From: Candidatus Eiseniibacteriota bacterium
GTDB lineage: Bacteria; Joyebacterota; Joyebacteria; Joyebacterales; Joyebacteraceae
Direction: 5' to 3'
NCBI GenBank assembly: GCA_030622115.1
Contig: JAUXGN010000023.1
Span: 1 to 39,911, forward strand
DNA length: 39,911 nucleotides
Of the stretch, positions 17,726 through 26,756 are shown in pieces. The position numbers were made by a program, and so were the translations under genes. Within the stretch, counting starts at the first letter, position 1; every line of letters begins with the position of its first letter. The notes under the pieces are model-generated. The model worked only from the letters and a program-made list of their open reading frames with translations. It had not been told where the DNA came from and did not search any database.

Positions 17726-17750
17726 CGCCCGGCTGTTTACCAGCCGGGCG
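17726..17750 (+). terminator. Intrinsic terminator after the small secreted protein gene
   Basis: A perfect 10-bp GC-rich stem (CGCCCGGCTG / CAGCCGGGCG) with loop TTTAC, followed by TCTTGTC. The T tract is short. It sits 32 bases after the stop and could also serve as the boundary of the convergent minus-strand gene. Confidence 0.75.
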
Positions 17751-17808
17751 TCTTGTCAATCTCCCCAAGGTACTCGCCTCTCCCGACGTCCAGTGTGTGC
17801 CCACGGTG

Positions 17809-19191
17809 CTAGGCAGTATGGATGGAAACGCCAAGAACTCCCGCGGCCGCCTCCATTACTGATTCCGACAACGTCGGGTGCGCATGAATAACTCCCGCGA
17901 TGTCATCCGCCGAAAGATCGTTCGCTATCGCGATGCCTATCTCGTGGACGAGCACGCTGGCATTGGCGCCCACAACAACGCCGCCAACCACGCGGCCGGA
18001 AACCGCTTCGGCGATCACCTTCACGAAACCCGTGGTCTCTCCCTCCGCGAGTGCCTTCCCCAAGGCCGCGAACGGGAATCGCCCCACATCCACTTCGAGG
18101 CCCCGCTCGGCCGCCTCCACCTCCGTGACGCCTACACTGGCTATCTCCGGATGAGTGAACGTGCATCGAGGAACTGCGCGGTAGTCCATGGAGAGATCGT
18201 GCCCGGCGGCGCGACTTGCGGCAACGATACCCTCACGAGAGGCGACGTGTGCCAGCAACCAACCTCCGACCAGATCGCCTATCGCATAGACACCCTCAAG
18301 CGACGTCTCCATGTGATCGTTGACCACGACTGCCCCGCTCCTGATCTCGACTCCACTTTCGATGATCCACGCATCCTCTACTGCGGGTCTGCGCCCCATG
18401 GCCAGAAGAGCGACCGCGGCTTCGATGGGCTCTCCTTCAGACAGCTCGGCTCTGACACGTGTGTCGCCCGGGGTGAGGGACTCGACCCTGACGCCGGTCC
18501 TGATGTCTACTCCGCGCTTCTTGAGAGCTCTCTTCAGAAGTCTCACGGCCGACGCGTCCTCACCCGGGAGTATCTCAGGAAGCATCTCCAGCAGCACCAC
18601 ATCTACGCCCATCGCAGCGTAGAAGCCGGCGAACTCGCATCCTATCGCACCGGTCCCGATCACGATCAGGCTCCCCGGAAGATCCACCATCGAGAGAGCC
18701 TCGGTGCTGGTGATGACTCGCCTCCCATCGTAGCCGAACGCTGAAGGCACAATGGGTGTGGACCCCGTCGCCAGAATGACGCTCGACGATTCGAGCAGGC
18801 GTTCGCCTTGAGCCTCTTCCACCCTCACGACGCCGGGTTCGAGAAGCGCGCCAACGCCCTTCACAACCACGACGGCCCGCTTCTTCAGGAGTTTCTCAAC
18901 TCCGCTTCTCAACCGCTCCACGATTGCGTCTTTCCTCGCAAAGACGGCCGGCAGATCGACACGAGGATCGCCCACCAAGATCCCGTACTCCCCCGCTCGC
19001 CCGATGCTCTCAAGGATCCTGGCGCTCGCAAGGAGCGCCTTGGTGGGAATGCCTCCCTCATTCAAGCAGACGCCCCCAAGCCTGTCCTTTTCGACGAGGG
19101 CGACCTTGAGACCAAGCTGGGCAGCTCGAATCGCCGCGACGTAGCCTCCGGGGCCCCCGCCAACCACGGTCAGATCGAATCTCTCCGGCAT
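17809..19191 (-). CDS. lpdA: Dihydrolipoamide dehydrogenase-like flavoprotein lacking one redox cysteine
   Basis: Homologue of E3, which reoxidises dihydrolipoamide in pyruvate/2-oxoacid dehydrogenase and glycine cleavage complexes. 460 aa, normal length. FAD-binding VVGGGPGGYVAA (residues 9-20), a second Rossmann motif GTGAIGCEFAGFYAAMG for NAD, the FAD motif GVYAIGDL, and the C-terminal catalytic His-Glu dyad in HAHPTLSE are all present. The redox-active motif, normally CxxxxC (GGTCLNxGCIPSK in the family), reads GGVCLNEGGIPTK: Cys42 is present but position 47 is glycine (codon GGC at 19053-19051, one base from TGC). As written it could not form the disulfide. The start is ATG 19191 (AGAGGA upstream). 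No E1 or E2 gene is adjacent. The family is certain; activity is doubtful unless this is a sequencing error. Confidence 0.92.
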   Translation of the reverse strand: MPERFDLTVVGGGPGGYVAAIRAAQLGLKVALVEKDRLGGVCLNEGGIPTKALLASARILESIGRAGEYGILVGDPRVDLPAVFARKDAIVERLRSGVEKLLKKRAVVVVKGVGALLEPGVVRVEEAQGERLLESSSVILATGSTPIVPSAFGYDGRRVITSTEALSMVDLPGSLIVIGTGAIGCEFAGFYAAMGVDVVLLEMLPEILPGEDASAVRLLKRALKKRGVDIRTGVRVESLTPGDTRVRAELSEGEPIEAAVALLAMGRRPAVEDAWIIESGVEIRSGAVVVNDHMETSLEGVYAIGDLVGGWLLAHVASREGIVAASRAAGHDLSMDYRAVPRCTFTHPEIASVGVTEVEAAERGLEVDVGRFPFAALGKALAEGETTGFVKVIAEAVSGRVVGGVVVGANASVLVHEIGIAIANDLSADDIAGVIHAHPTLSESVMEAAAGVLGVSIHTA

Positions 19192-19403
19192 CGATTCCTC
19201 TCTTTCCACACGCAGAACGCTTCACGCAGGCTTTGTCTTAAGCCTATCGGTCGCAGCCTTGCCGTGTCAACCGCTGGCTCGCGGAGGCCCGGCGGGAACG
19301 GGGGATCCCGTATGCGTCCACTGGGCTTCCGGGCCGCCCGCCTCCACCCCGCTTCGGGCGACGAAGAGTACGAAGCAGCAAGCCGTCTGACCCGTCAGAC
19401 ACA

Positions 19404-19432
19404 TTGACGCGCTCTACACAATGTGCTACACG
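19404..19432 (+). promoter_or_regulatory. Candidate promoter for aspartate kinase (extended -10)
   Basis: TTGACG (19404-19409), a 17-base spacer and TACACG preceded by TGC, an extended -10 element. The predicted start of transcription near 19439 leaves a leader of about 25 bases containing the ribosome site GGAAGGTGA. Confidence 0.45.
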
Positions 19433-19463
19433 AGTGAGATAGCTGATCGTGGAAGGTGAATCA

Positions 19464-20642
19464 ATGGCCGTTATCGTACAGAAATATGGTGGCACGTCTG
19501 TTCAGGACCACGAACTGGTCCTGCGCGTTGCCCACAGGGTGGCCGATCTCAGGACGCAGGGGAACGACGTGGTCGTCGTAGTCTCCGCTCGTGGTGAGAC
19601 GACCGACCGCCTCGTACAGGAGGCCCGACGCTTCACTGACGCTCCCGAGCAACGTGAGCTCGACATGCTCATGAGCGCCGGGGAGCGCATATCAATGTCG
19701 CTTCTCGCGATAGCCCTCAACTCGATCGGATGCCCGGCAGTCTCGTTCACTGGTTCGCAGGCCGGGATAATCACGGACACTCGCCACACTGATGCGCGTG
19801 TTCTGGAGGTGAGACCGTTCAGAGTTGTGAGGGAGCTTGAGCGGGGCAACGTCGTCGTCGTCGGCGGATTCCAGGGTGTCAGCACGGCGAAGGACGTCAC
19901 GACACTCGGCCGTGGAGGATCGGACACAACGGCCGTCGCTCTGGCAGCCGCTCTCAAGGCCGATCTCTGCGAGATCCTGACCGATGTCGACGCTGTCTAC
20001 ACCGCGGATCCCCGTGTCGTGCCGGCGGCGCGCGCGATCGACGAGATAGCGTACGATGACATGGCAGAACTGGCTCGCTTCGGCGCGCGGATACTGAAGG
20101 AGGAAGCCGTCCGCTTCGCTGAGCGCAACGGCATCAGGATCCGCATCGCCGGGAGCAATAGCGATGCAGCTGGGACGATCATTCTCAAGGAACCGCACGG
20201 AGAGGAACCACCGATCATCGGCCTCTCGCTTCTCGAGGACCATGTCTTTCTGTCGGCTCCTTCTGCGGATCACGACCGGACAACGTCGTGGATGGAACCG
20301 AAGGCATCTCCCCTCCTCATCGTCCATTCAGGTGACCGGATCGAGATTGTGGTGTCGGGCCTGGCGGACGGGATCATCGTGCCCGACGATACTGCGAGGG
20401 AGGGCATCTCCGGGCTTCCAACCGGCGTGACTGCTGTGAACGTGGACGTGGTCTCAATCGTGGGAAGCGGCGCGGCTCGCGGAGGAGTGATCACCGACGC
20501 CATTGCTGAACTGGAGGTGTCCGGGACGAAGTGTATCTACGCCGTGACCGTGGGGCGCCTGGCACTCCTTGTGCTGCCGATCGGGAGCGGCGCTCGCGCC
20601 GAACTCCGCTTGCACGATTCTTTGATCGGAACGGGGCAGTGA
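19464..20642 (+). CDS. Aspartate kinase (monofunctional)
   Basis: Phosphorylates aspartate, the first step toward lysine, threonine and methionine (and diaminopimelate for the wall). 392 aa. The N-terminal kinase motif VQKYGGTSV (from about residue 4), the central GRGGSDTTA near 150 and [14 protein letters not shown] near 178 are all intact. The regulatory half is shorter and less regular than usual: only the second ACT domain ([16 protein letters not shown] ... LALLVLP) is easy to see, and the first lacks the usual DxPG element. Feedback control may therefore differ. The start at 19464 is favoured over the upstream GTG by family length and by GGAAGGTGA. It is convergent with the amidohydrolase gene and stands alone. 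Confidence 0.92.
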   Translation: MAVIVQKYGGTSVQDHELVLRVAHRVADLRTQGNDVVVVVSARGETTDRLVQEARRFTDAPEQRELDMLMSAGERISMSLLAIALNSIGCPAVSFTGSQAGIITDTRHTDARVLEVRPFRVVRELERGNVVVVGGFQGVSTAKDVTTLGRGGSDTTAVALAAALKADLCEILTDVDAVYTADPRVVPAARAIDEIAYDDMAELARFGARILKEEAVRFAERNGIRIRIAGSNSDAAGTIILKEPHGEEPPIIGLSLLEDHVFLSAPSADHDRTTSWMEPKASPLLIVHSGDRIEIVVSGLADGIIVPDDTAREGISGLPTGVTAVNVDVVSIVGSGAARGGVITDAIAELEVSGTKCIYAVTVGRLALLVLPIGSGARAELRLHDSLIGTGQ

Positions 20643-20651
20643 CATGCATGA

Positions 20652-20676
20652 CCGGTAGGCGGGCGGCCTAGACCGG
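20652..20676. terminator. Weak hairpin between convergent genes
   Basis: CCGGT-AGGC, a five-base loop, then GCCT-AG-ACCGG: nine base pairs with a two-base bulge. It spans the stop of the minus-strand amidohydrolase and lies ten bases after the aspartate kinase stop. There is no T run on either strand, so a bidirectional terminator role is only a suggestion. Confidence 0.3.
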
Positions 20677-22188
20677 AAGGACGAGTTTGTGCCCTTCTCT
20701 GTAGAGGCCATTGACTGCTATCTCACGAATGCCGTTCGGTGAAACCTCAAACGGGTCTTCCCCAAGCACAACGAAGCTGGCCTCCTTGCCGGGTTCCAGC
20801 GTCCCCCTCCGCTCCTCATCGAATGATATCCAGGCCGCGGCGCTCGTGAACAACGAAACGGCTTCGAAAACCGATGTGCGTTCGGCCTCATTCGGCCTGT
20901 TGACGGCCGCGTGGATGCCCAGAAGGCAGTCCATCGGGGTCACGTACGAGTCAGACCCGCCGGCCAGCGGAACGCCGGCCTCGAGCAGAGTTCCGTATGG
21001 GTTGCTGCGCGCGGCTCTTGCCGCTCCAAGACGCTTCTCCATCATTCCGCCGGGGCCACCCCACATGAGTTCGAACGTCGGCTGGACACACGGTGCCACG
21101 CCGAGTCTCAGAATGGATGCGATGTGCGCGGCCGAAGGTAGCTCACAGTGCTCGATCCTGTGGCGCGAGGATGCGGAATCGTGTCCGCACGCCGCCTCAT
21201 AGCACGCGAGCGCCTGCCCGATGGCCCGCCCGCCAATGGCATGCACAGAGAGCTGAAGACCTCGTTCGTTCGCCGACCGGAAGAATCCGGTCAGCTCATC
21301 ATCGGTGTAGTAGAGAACGCCTCGCCCTTCACGGTCCGCGTACGGATCAACAAGCGCCGCGGTTCCCGAACTGAACGAGCCATCAAGAAGAAGACAGCCT
21401 CCGATCCTCGGAAGTCCAAGACCGGCGACGCGCCCAACGTCCTCCGTCTGTGCAAACACGACGAGTTCTATCGGCAGTTGATCCTGGACGTCCAAGATCA
21501 ACTCGATGTCGGAATCGCTCGGATCCTTGTTTCCCACGAGCGCGTGCACGACGCCAATCCCTCGTTCCACCGCCTTCCACGCGGCGGCGTGGAAGCACGA
21601 GATCCGCTCATCTCTTGTCAGCGATTCCCTCGACGCGAGCGCAGCGACCGCGTTGGCCCCAAGTCTCAGCACACCGGTTGAGCGGCCTGCCTCGTCCTTC
21701 TCAACCCCGGGGAGATCATCGCTCACACCGAGCGCAGTCATCGCTCGACTGTTGACCGCGCAGGAATGTCCATCGCGGCGCCTGATGAATATGGGGATAT
21801 CGCTCGATATCGCATCCAGCTCGTCTCTTGTGGGGTAGCGCCCGTCAGCAAGGAGATCAGGATCAAAGGAGTGCGCTCTGAGCATGGAGCCTGAGACTGC
21901 CCGAGAAGCCTCGTAGATGAGTTCCAGAACATCGTCGAATCGGGTTGCCTGCCCGAGATCGAGGTCTATCTCAAGAAGGCCTGTCTCCAGAAAGTGGACG
22001 TGGCAGTCGCAGAGGGTGGGCAGAATAGTCTCTTCGGACAGATCAAGCTCGGGCAGACCACCCGCTGATGATTCCGGAGCAGGCCCGCGGCCGAGACGTT
22101 CGATGACGCCGTCATGGAGAATCATCCAGTCGTGCGGCTCTTCCATCCTGGCCATCGAACGGATGCGGCCTCGCACCAGAGTTCTCAT
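20668..22188 (-). CDS. Amidohydrolase family 3 (YtcJ-like) metal-dependent hydrolase
   Basis: 506 aa. Cytoplasmic TIM-barrel amidohydrolase. The HxH metal site is CHVHF (His63, His65); RDGHSCAVNSRAM is the family 3 signature; HAIGGRAI and IEHCE supply further metal ligands and GGSDSY the catalytic aspartate. The closing segment GTLEPGKEASFVVLGEDPF is the usual return to the beta-sandwich domain. No signal peptide is seen. The family includes enzymes acting on N-acyl amides and cyclic amides; the substrate cannot be told from sequence. It is the last gene of the minus-strand export operon, 20 bases after the GWxTD gene, though it has no obvious functional link to efflux. No ribosome site stands out close to the ATG. 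Confidence 0.88.
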   Translation of the reverse strand: MRTLVRGRIRSMARMEEPHDWMILHDGVIERLGRGPAPESSAGGLPELDLSEETILPTLCDCHVHFLETGLLEIDLDLGQATRFDDVLELIYEASRAVSGSMLRAHSFDPDLLADGRYPTRDELDAISSDIPIFIRRRDGHSCAVNSRAMTALGVSDDLPGVEKDEAGRSTGVLRLGANAVAALASRESLTRDERISCFHAAAWKAVERGIGVVHALVGNKDPSDSDIELILDVQDQLPIELVVFAQTEDVGRVAGLGLPRIGGCLLLDGSFSSGTAALVDPYADREGRGVLYYTDDELTGFFRSANERGLQLSVHAIGGRAIGQALACYEAACGHDSASSRHRIEHCELPSAAHIASILRLGVAPCVQPTFELMWGGPGGMMEKRLGAARAARSNPYGTLLEAGVPLAGGSDSYVTPMDCLLGIHAAVNRPNEAERTSVFEAVSLFTSAAAWISFDEERRGTLEPGKEASFVVLGEDPFEVSPNGIREIAVNGLYREGHKLVLPV

Positions 22189-22208
22189 TGGCTCCCTCCA
22201 GGACCATC

Positions 22209-23489
22209 CTAGATCCGTGTCATCTCGACAAGCGAGTAGTCCCCGAAGCCCTGTCTGTCCACAAACACGAATTTCTTGTGCTCACCGTAGTAGTACCAGG
22301 ACTCCCAAGCGTGCATAGAGGCCCCGCTCGGCACACTGTCCACATCGTCCGGTTCGCCGTGCTGGATGAAGATGCGGCCCATGTCGGTCTGCCACCCCTC
22401 GATGAGCGACGTGAATCGACTGTTGGCGTAGCCCAGCCGCCGAAGGAATTCCTCCTTGAATTCGTTCCAGTCGGTCGTGGGGTCAGGATCTCGATTCCTC
22501 CAGAAGGCGTCCCACGCCTCGTCCCGCTCATCGGGAGCCGCCGAAGAGAGCCGAGCGACCTCATCACGAGTCGCGACGTACCCGATCTGCACGATCATCT
22601 TCTCGAAATCGTCGCCCCAGCTCTTCGGAGAGGTCAGAACTCTGAACGGCGACTCGATGTACGATTCGTTCCCCCCGGGAGCCAAAACTCTCACATCCAG
22701 AAGATAGTCGCCCACCTCGAAATCAACGACGGAGAACTGCCGGACGTGTCTTGTCACCCACGCGGTCTGCACGACCGTGTCGCGCATGGTCATCTGAGTC
22801 TGATTGTCAGGCGTTCTAGCTCTGAGTTCGAGCGTGTAGATGACCCCACTGTCTCCGTGAGCGGGCACGTGCACGCGAACGGTGGAGTTCTCCCGCCCAT
22901 ATTGCCTTGAAGGATTCGGAACGAATTCGGCGGTACCGGAAGGCAGACTCCGGCTTGCCATTTCGAACTCGACCGTGCCGAGCGCAATGTATCCCTCTGC
23001 AAGCGCGTCTACGTCGATTCGCCGCTCGGCCACGCCGCGCTCTCGGGAGCTGAGACTCGACAGCTCCACCTTGAGCTTGTAGGAACCCGGCTCCACTCCT
23101 ATGCTCAAGACGTCCCTTGCGGCGTTCTTCCTGGAGTTGGTCTCACCGTAACCCCGGACATCTACCGACCTCACCCAGGAGTCTCCGGCCACTTGTCTGC
23201 CGCGGTCGTCGTACAGGATAGCCGTGACCTCGTAGCGAGCTCTGTAGCCGTCGCCGTGCTTCAGAAACGTCAGCTCGTTGTGGACGACCGAGTAGCCTAT
23301 CTCGACCGCGGTGCCACCGTCGGCTGTCGGCAACGCCGCGATGTCCAGAGTGAATCGGATATCTCCAAAGCTGGATGGTGTGATCGAATAGGGGGACACG
23401 GTCTCTGCGACGGCGTCCAACGACGCCGTCACAATCAGAGCAAGTGCTACGGACAGCAGCACCGCGTCACACAACCGGAGCATACGCAT
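22209..23489 (-). CDS. GWxTD-domain secreted protein
   Basis: 426 aa. A signal peptide (about 1-29, AVAE) is followed by a beta-rich region containing ARYEVTAILYDDRGRQVAG, then the C-terminal GWxTD domain: EGWQTDMGRIFIQHGEPDD with the trailing WESWYYYGEHKKFVFVD. This domain is common in Acidobacteria, Ignavibacteria and candidate phyla of the FCB side and has no settled function; a periplasmic or surface location is likely. The ATG at 23489 directly abuts the stop of the permease gene (23490), so translational coupling to the export system is probable. A second ATG two codons in is equally possible. Confidence 0.85.
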   Translation of the reverse strand: MRMLRLCDAVLLSVALALIVTASLDAVAETVSPYSITPSSFGDIRFTLDIAALPTADGGTAVEIGYSVVHNELTFLKHGDGYRARYEVTAILYDDRGRQVAGDSWVRSVDVRGYGETNSRKNAARDVLSIGVEPGSYKLKVELSSLSSRERGVAERRIDVDALAEGYIALGTVEFEMASRSLPSGTAEFVPNPSRQYGRENSTVRVHVPAHGDSGVIYTLELRARTPDNQTQMTMRDTVVQTAWVTRHVRQFSVVDFEVGDYLLDVRVLAPGGNESYIESPFRVLTSPKSWGDDFEKMIVQIGYVATRDEVARLSSAAPDERDEAWDAFWRNRDPDPTTDWNEFKEEFLRRLGYANSRFTSLIEGWQTDMGRIFIQHGEPDDVDSVPSGASMHAWESWYYYGEHKKFVFVDRQGFGDYSLVEMTRI

Positions 23490-24818
23490 CTACTCGTACC
23501 TCAGTGATTCGATGGGATCGAGCTTCGCCGCCTTTGATGCGGGATAGAAGCCGAAGAACAAGCCGACGGATACGGACACGCCGAGCGCGAGGATGATCGA
23601 CCAGAGCTCGATCGATGCGGGGATCGGCGTTGCGGAGGCGACCGCCTTCGTCAAGCCCACGGCTGCAAGGAGACCGAAGATGCCCCCGATTCCCGAGAGC
23701 ACCGCGGCTTCAACGAGGAACTGAGTGAGCACGTCGCGCGACTGCGCCCCCACGGCCTTTCTGATCCCGATCTCCCTCGTGCGCTCGGTAACGGAGACCA
23801 TCATGATATTCATGATGCCCACGCCGCCTACGATCAGTGCAATCGCAGACACACCGATCATCACGATCCATGTGATCCTGGTTAAATTCTCATACATCTC
23901 GGTTAACTGTGATTGAGTGATGATCTCGAAGTTGTTCCGGTCAGCCGGCTTGAGTCCCCGGCGGATCCTTAATGTAGTCTCCACCTGTTCTAGGGCGGCG
24001 TCAACATCTTCCCCGCTTCTGGCCTTGACTGAGAGCCTTGTCATCAACCTCGAGCCATACAGCTTGCTGACTGTCCTGAAAGGAATGATCACGTAGTCAT
24101 CGAGACTCTGGCCGAACATCTCTCCCATAGGGGTCATCACACCGACCACGCGGAATCGTCTGTTGCCTATGAGGACGCTCTGCCCCATTGGATCCCGCTC
24201 GCCAAAGAGATGCTCCGCCACGGGATGCCCGAGTACGACAACCTGCCGCTTGCGATCTGATTCCGGCCACGCGAAGAAACGACCGTCCCCCAGGTCCGCG
24301 TCGGAGACGTACTGATATTCCGGCGTCACGCCAAGCACCGCAATCTCCTTCGTGGATCTCGATCCCTGTTTGACCTTTCTGAGAACGATCGCCTGAGGGG
24401 AGACAGCGACTACCGCAGGGCACTGCTCGGCAATCGCCTCCGCATCCGCATATGTGAAATCGGGACGTCGCATGTACTCAAGGTACTCGGCATAGTTGAA
24501 GTTGCCTGCGGGCATCTTCGTCACGATAAACGAGTTAGTACCCATCGAGCTGAACAGGTCAGCGACACTCTGGTTGACTCCGGAAATAAGGCCAACCATG
24601 CCTACGACATTCATGACGCCTATCAGTATGCCAAGCGAGGTAAGAAGGGAACGCGTCCGATTCGCCCGAATGGCCTTGAGTGCAGACACCACGCTCTCAA
24701 GGAATCTGCCGGCGGGCAGAAGCGATCCGCTCGCCTCTTGAGTTCCCGCTCCGCCACCAGCTCCGATAGCGTGCAGCGCTCGCGTCATCTCTCTCTTCTT
24801 GTCGTGTTCATTCATCAT
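23490..24818 (-). CDS. MacB-type ABC transporter permease (second of two)
   Basis: 442 aa. An unusual 40-residue hydrophilic N-terminal tail rich in glycine and alanine precedes the first membrane helix (LLTSLGILIGVMNVVGMVGL). A large periplasmic MacB-PCD domain follows, then an FtsX domain with three C-terminal helices containing GGVGIMNIMMVSVTERTREIG, a hallmark of MacB permeases. It ends LDPIESLRYE. There is no ATPase domain, which in E. coli MacB is fused to the permease. The ATG at 24818 overlaps the stop of the other permease (ATGA). The two permeases share the same plan and look like a duplicated pair, possibly forming a heterodimer with the single ATPase encoded upstream. Confidence 0.9.
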   Translation of the reverse strand: MMNEHDKKREMTRALHAIGAGGGAGTQEASGSLLPAGRFLESVVSALKAIRANRTRSLLTSLGILIGVMNVVGMVGLISGVNQSVADLFSSMGTNSFIVTKMPAGNFNYAEYLEYMRRPDFTYADAEAIAEQCPAVVAVSPQAIVLRKVKQGSRSTKEIAVLGVTPEYQYVSDADLGDGRFFAWPESDRKRQVVVLGHPVAEHLFGERDPMGQSVLIGNRRFRVVGVMTPMGEMFGQSLDDYVIIPFRTVSKLYGSRLMTRLSVKARSGEDVDAALEQVETTLRIRRGLKPADRNNFEIITQSQLTEMYENLTRITWIVMIGVSAIALIVGGVGIMNIMMVSVTERTREIGIRKAVGAQSRDVLTQFLVEAAVLSGIGGIFGLLAAVGLTKAVASATPIPASIELWSIILALGVSVSVGLFFGFYPASKAAKLDPIESLRYE

Positions 24819-26026
24819 TCGTAGCTCAGCGCCTGTATGGGATTAAGTCGACCCGCTCTGAGAGCCGGATAGACGCCGAAGACGATACCTGTTATCAGCG
24901 AGAATGCGACGGCCAGCCCCACGGACCCCGGAGTCGTGGCTGCCGGCAGAGGTGTCGCGACGCGTACCAGGACACCTATTCCGGCTCCGCCGCCGATCCC
25001 AAGAGCACCTCCAAGAACTGTGAGAATAACCGACTCAATCAAGAACTGGAATGTCACGTCACGCCGGCGGGCCCCAATGGCCTTCCTCACACCGATCTCC
25101 CTCGTGCGCTCTGCCACAGACACAAGCATCACATTCATAACTCCGATGCCGCCTACGAGGAGCGCCAGTGCAACAATGCCCGTCATCGCGAAGTAGAGAA
25201 CACCTGTGAGTTGCTTGTAGGAAGCAGTCAGATCTTCCTGCGTGTTGATCGCGAAATCATCGGGCTTGTCCCTCGGAACCTGTCTCCGGATCCGCATGAG
25301 CGCACGGATATCATCGATGGCACGAGTCATCGTTACACCGTCGGCGGGCTGACAGTCCACGACGACAGACCTCCGCGACCCGAATGCCTTCTTGAATGCC
25401 GTGAAGGGAATGATCACATGCTCGTCAAGACTCTCGCCGAAGATGTCACCCTTCTCCTCGAGGATCCCGATGACCAGGAATATCTTCCCACCGATCCGCA
25501 TCTCCTTCGCGATGGGATCCCTGAGACCGAACAGCTTCTCTGAGACATCCGATCCGATAACGACAACCTGCCGCCTGCGCTCAACGTCGAACTGGGTAAT
25601 GAAGCGACCGGATTCCACAGAGTAGTTGTCGATCGTCTCATACTCGGGCGTGGTCCCGGAAACACGCACACGTCTCATGCTCTCTCCGCCGTACGACAAA
25701 CCGCGTCTGGTGTGTATATTGGGAGCCACAAGGCCGATCGAGGGGAGACTTGCGATCGCGTCTGAGTCGTGGATGGTTATGCTCTTGCGGTTCCGGTATT
25801 CGTCGGAGTCCCCCATCTGCACCCAGGGGAAGTGGCTGACGGATATGATATCGGTTCCGACCGACTGGAATTGCGCAGTCACGCTCTGATTGAGTCCGGC
25901 TATGAGCGACATCACGGCCACGAGCGAGCCGGCCCCGATGATGATCCCAAGCATCGTGAGGGCGGATCGCATCTTGTGCGAACCGAGCGTTCGGAGCGCG
26001 CTCAGGAATGTCTCGCGGAACTCCAT
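24815..26026 (-). CDS. MacB-type ABC transporter permease (first of two)
   Basis: 403 aa. First helix LTMLGIIIGAGSLVAVMSLI (about 20-40), a periplasmic domain, then a C-terminal FtsX permease domain with GGIGVMNVMLVSVAERTREIG and a final LNPIQALSYE. The start is placed at the ATG at 26026, one base after the ATPase stop; the longer frame would overlap the ATPase gene by about 60 bases. It shares the MacB plan with the next gene but lacks its N-terminal tail. Role: inner-membrane component of a MacAB-TolC-like exporter whose cargo (peptide, lipid, lipoprotein or antibiotic) cannot be inferred. Confidence 0.9.
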   Translation of the reverse strand: MEFRETFLSALRTLGSHKMRSALTMLGIIIGAGSLVAVMSLIAGLNQSVTAQFQSVGTDIISVSHFPWVQMGDSDEYRNRKSITIHDSDAIASLPSIGLVAPNIHTRRGLSYGGESMRRVRVSGTTPEYETIDNYSVESGRFITQFDVERRRQVVVIGSDVSEKLFGLRDPIAKEMRIGGKIFLVIGILEEKGDIFGESLDEHVIIPFTAFKKAFGSRRSVVVDCQPADGVTMTRAIDDIRALMRIRRQVPRDKPDDFAINTQEDLTASYKQLTGVLYFAMTGIVALALLVGGIGVMNVMLVSVAERTREIGVRKAIGARRRDVTFQFLIESVILTVLGGALGIGGGAGIGVLVRVATPLPAATTPGSVGLAVAFSLITGIVFGVYPALRAGRLNPIQALSYE

Positions 26027-26027
26027 G

Positions 26028-26753
26028 CTACGTTCTCTCGGCCGAACCGACCGGCCTTGTTGGGGACGCCCCACGGGCCGCGCGCTCATCGCTGGAAATC
26101 AGCCCGTCATGCAACCTGATAATCCTGTTGGCGTGCTCTGCTATGTACTCCTCGTGTGTGACGAGGATGATCGTGTTCCCTGCTCGGTGAAGCCCTTCGA
26201 ATACCTGCATGATCTCTTCACCCGTACCAGAATCAAGGTTCCCGGTAGGCTCGTCCGCGAGGATTATCGAAGGATTGTTGATGAGAGCTCTTGCGATGGC
26301 GACACGCTGCCGCTGTCCTCCCGACAACTCATTCGGCCGGTGCAGCGCCCTTTCCCTGAGACCGACTGCGTCCATCACACTCCACACGCGCTCCGCCCGC
26401 GTCCGCCTGTGTGCCTTGCTGTAGATGAGCGGTAGCTCGACATTCTGAAAGGCGGTCATCCTCGGAAGCAGATTGAAGGTCTGGAAGACAAAACCAATCT
26501 CTGCGCTTCTGATCTCCGCCAGCTCGTCATCGTCAAGATCCCCTACCTCCTGGTCCTTCAGGCGGTACGAACCCGAGGTGGGCGTATCGAGACAGCCGAT
26601 AACATTCATCAGCGTTGATTTGCCGGAGCCGGATGGCCCCATGATGGCGAGATACTCGTTCTTCTCAATGGAGAGCGAGACGCCCCCAAGCGCGTTGACC
26701 TTCTCAGTTCCCACCTCGTAGATCTTGGTCACGCCCTCAAGCTGGATCAGCAC
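26028..26753 (-). CDS. MacB-type ABC transporter ATPase
   Basis: 241 aa. Walker [10 protein letters not shown] (about 39-47), Q-loop [17 protein letters not shown], signature ELSGGQRQR, Walker [14 protein letters not shown] and the switch histidine of VTHEE. It belongs to the MacB/LolD/FtsE group; adjacency to two MacB-type permeases and a MacA-type adaptor assigns it to the exporter rather than to lipoprotein release. A charged tail of about 20 residues follows the ABC core. It starts four bases after the adaptor gene. Confidence 0.93.
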   Translation of the reverse strand: MLIQLEGVTKIYEVGTEKVNALGGVSLSIEKNEYLAIMGPSGSGKSTLMNVIGCLDTPTSGSYRLKDQEVGDLDDDELAEIRSAEIGFVFQTFNLLPRMTAFQNVELPLIYSKAHRRTRAERVWSVMDAVGLRERALHRPNELSGGQRQRVAIARALINNPSIILADEPTGNLDSGTGEEIMQVFEGLHRAGNTIILVTHEEYIAEHANRIIRLHDGLISSDERAARGASPTRPVGSAERT

Positions 26754-26756
26754 GGG

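Noticed and set aside
19240-19400. GC-rich imperfect dyad between lpd and aspartate kinase genes
   Set aside because: The arms match only loosely and no known lysine-riboswitch features are present.
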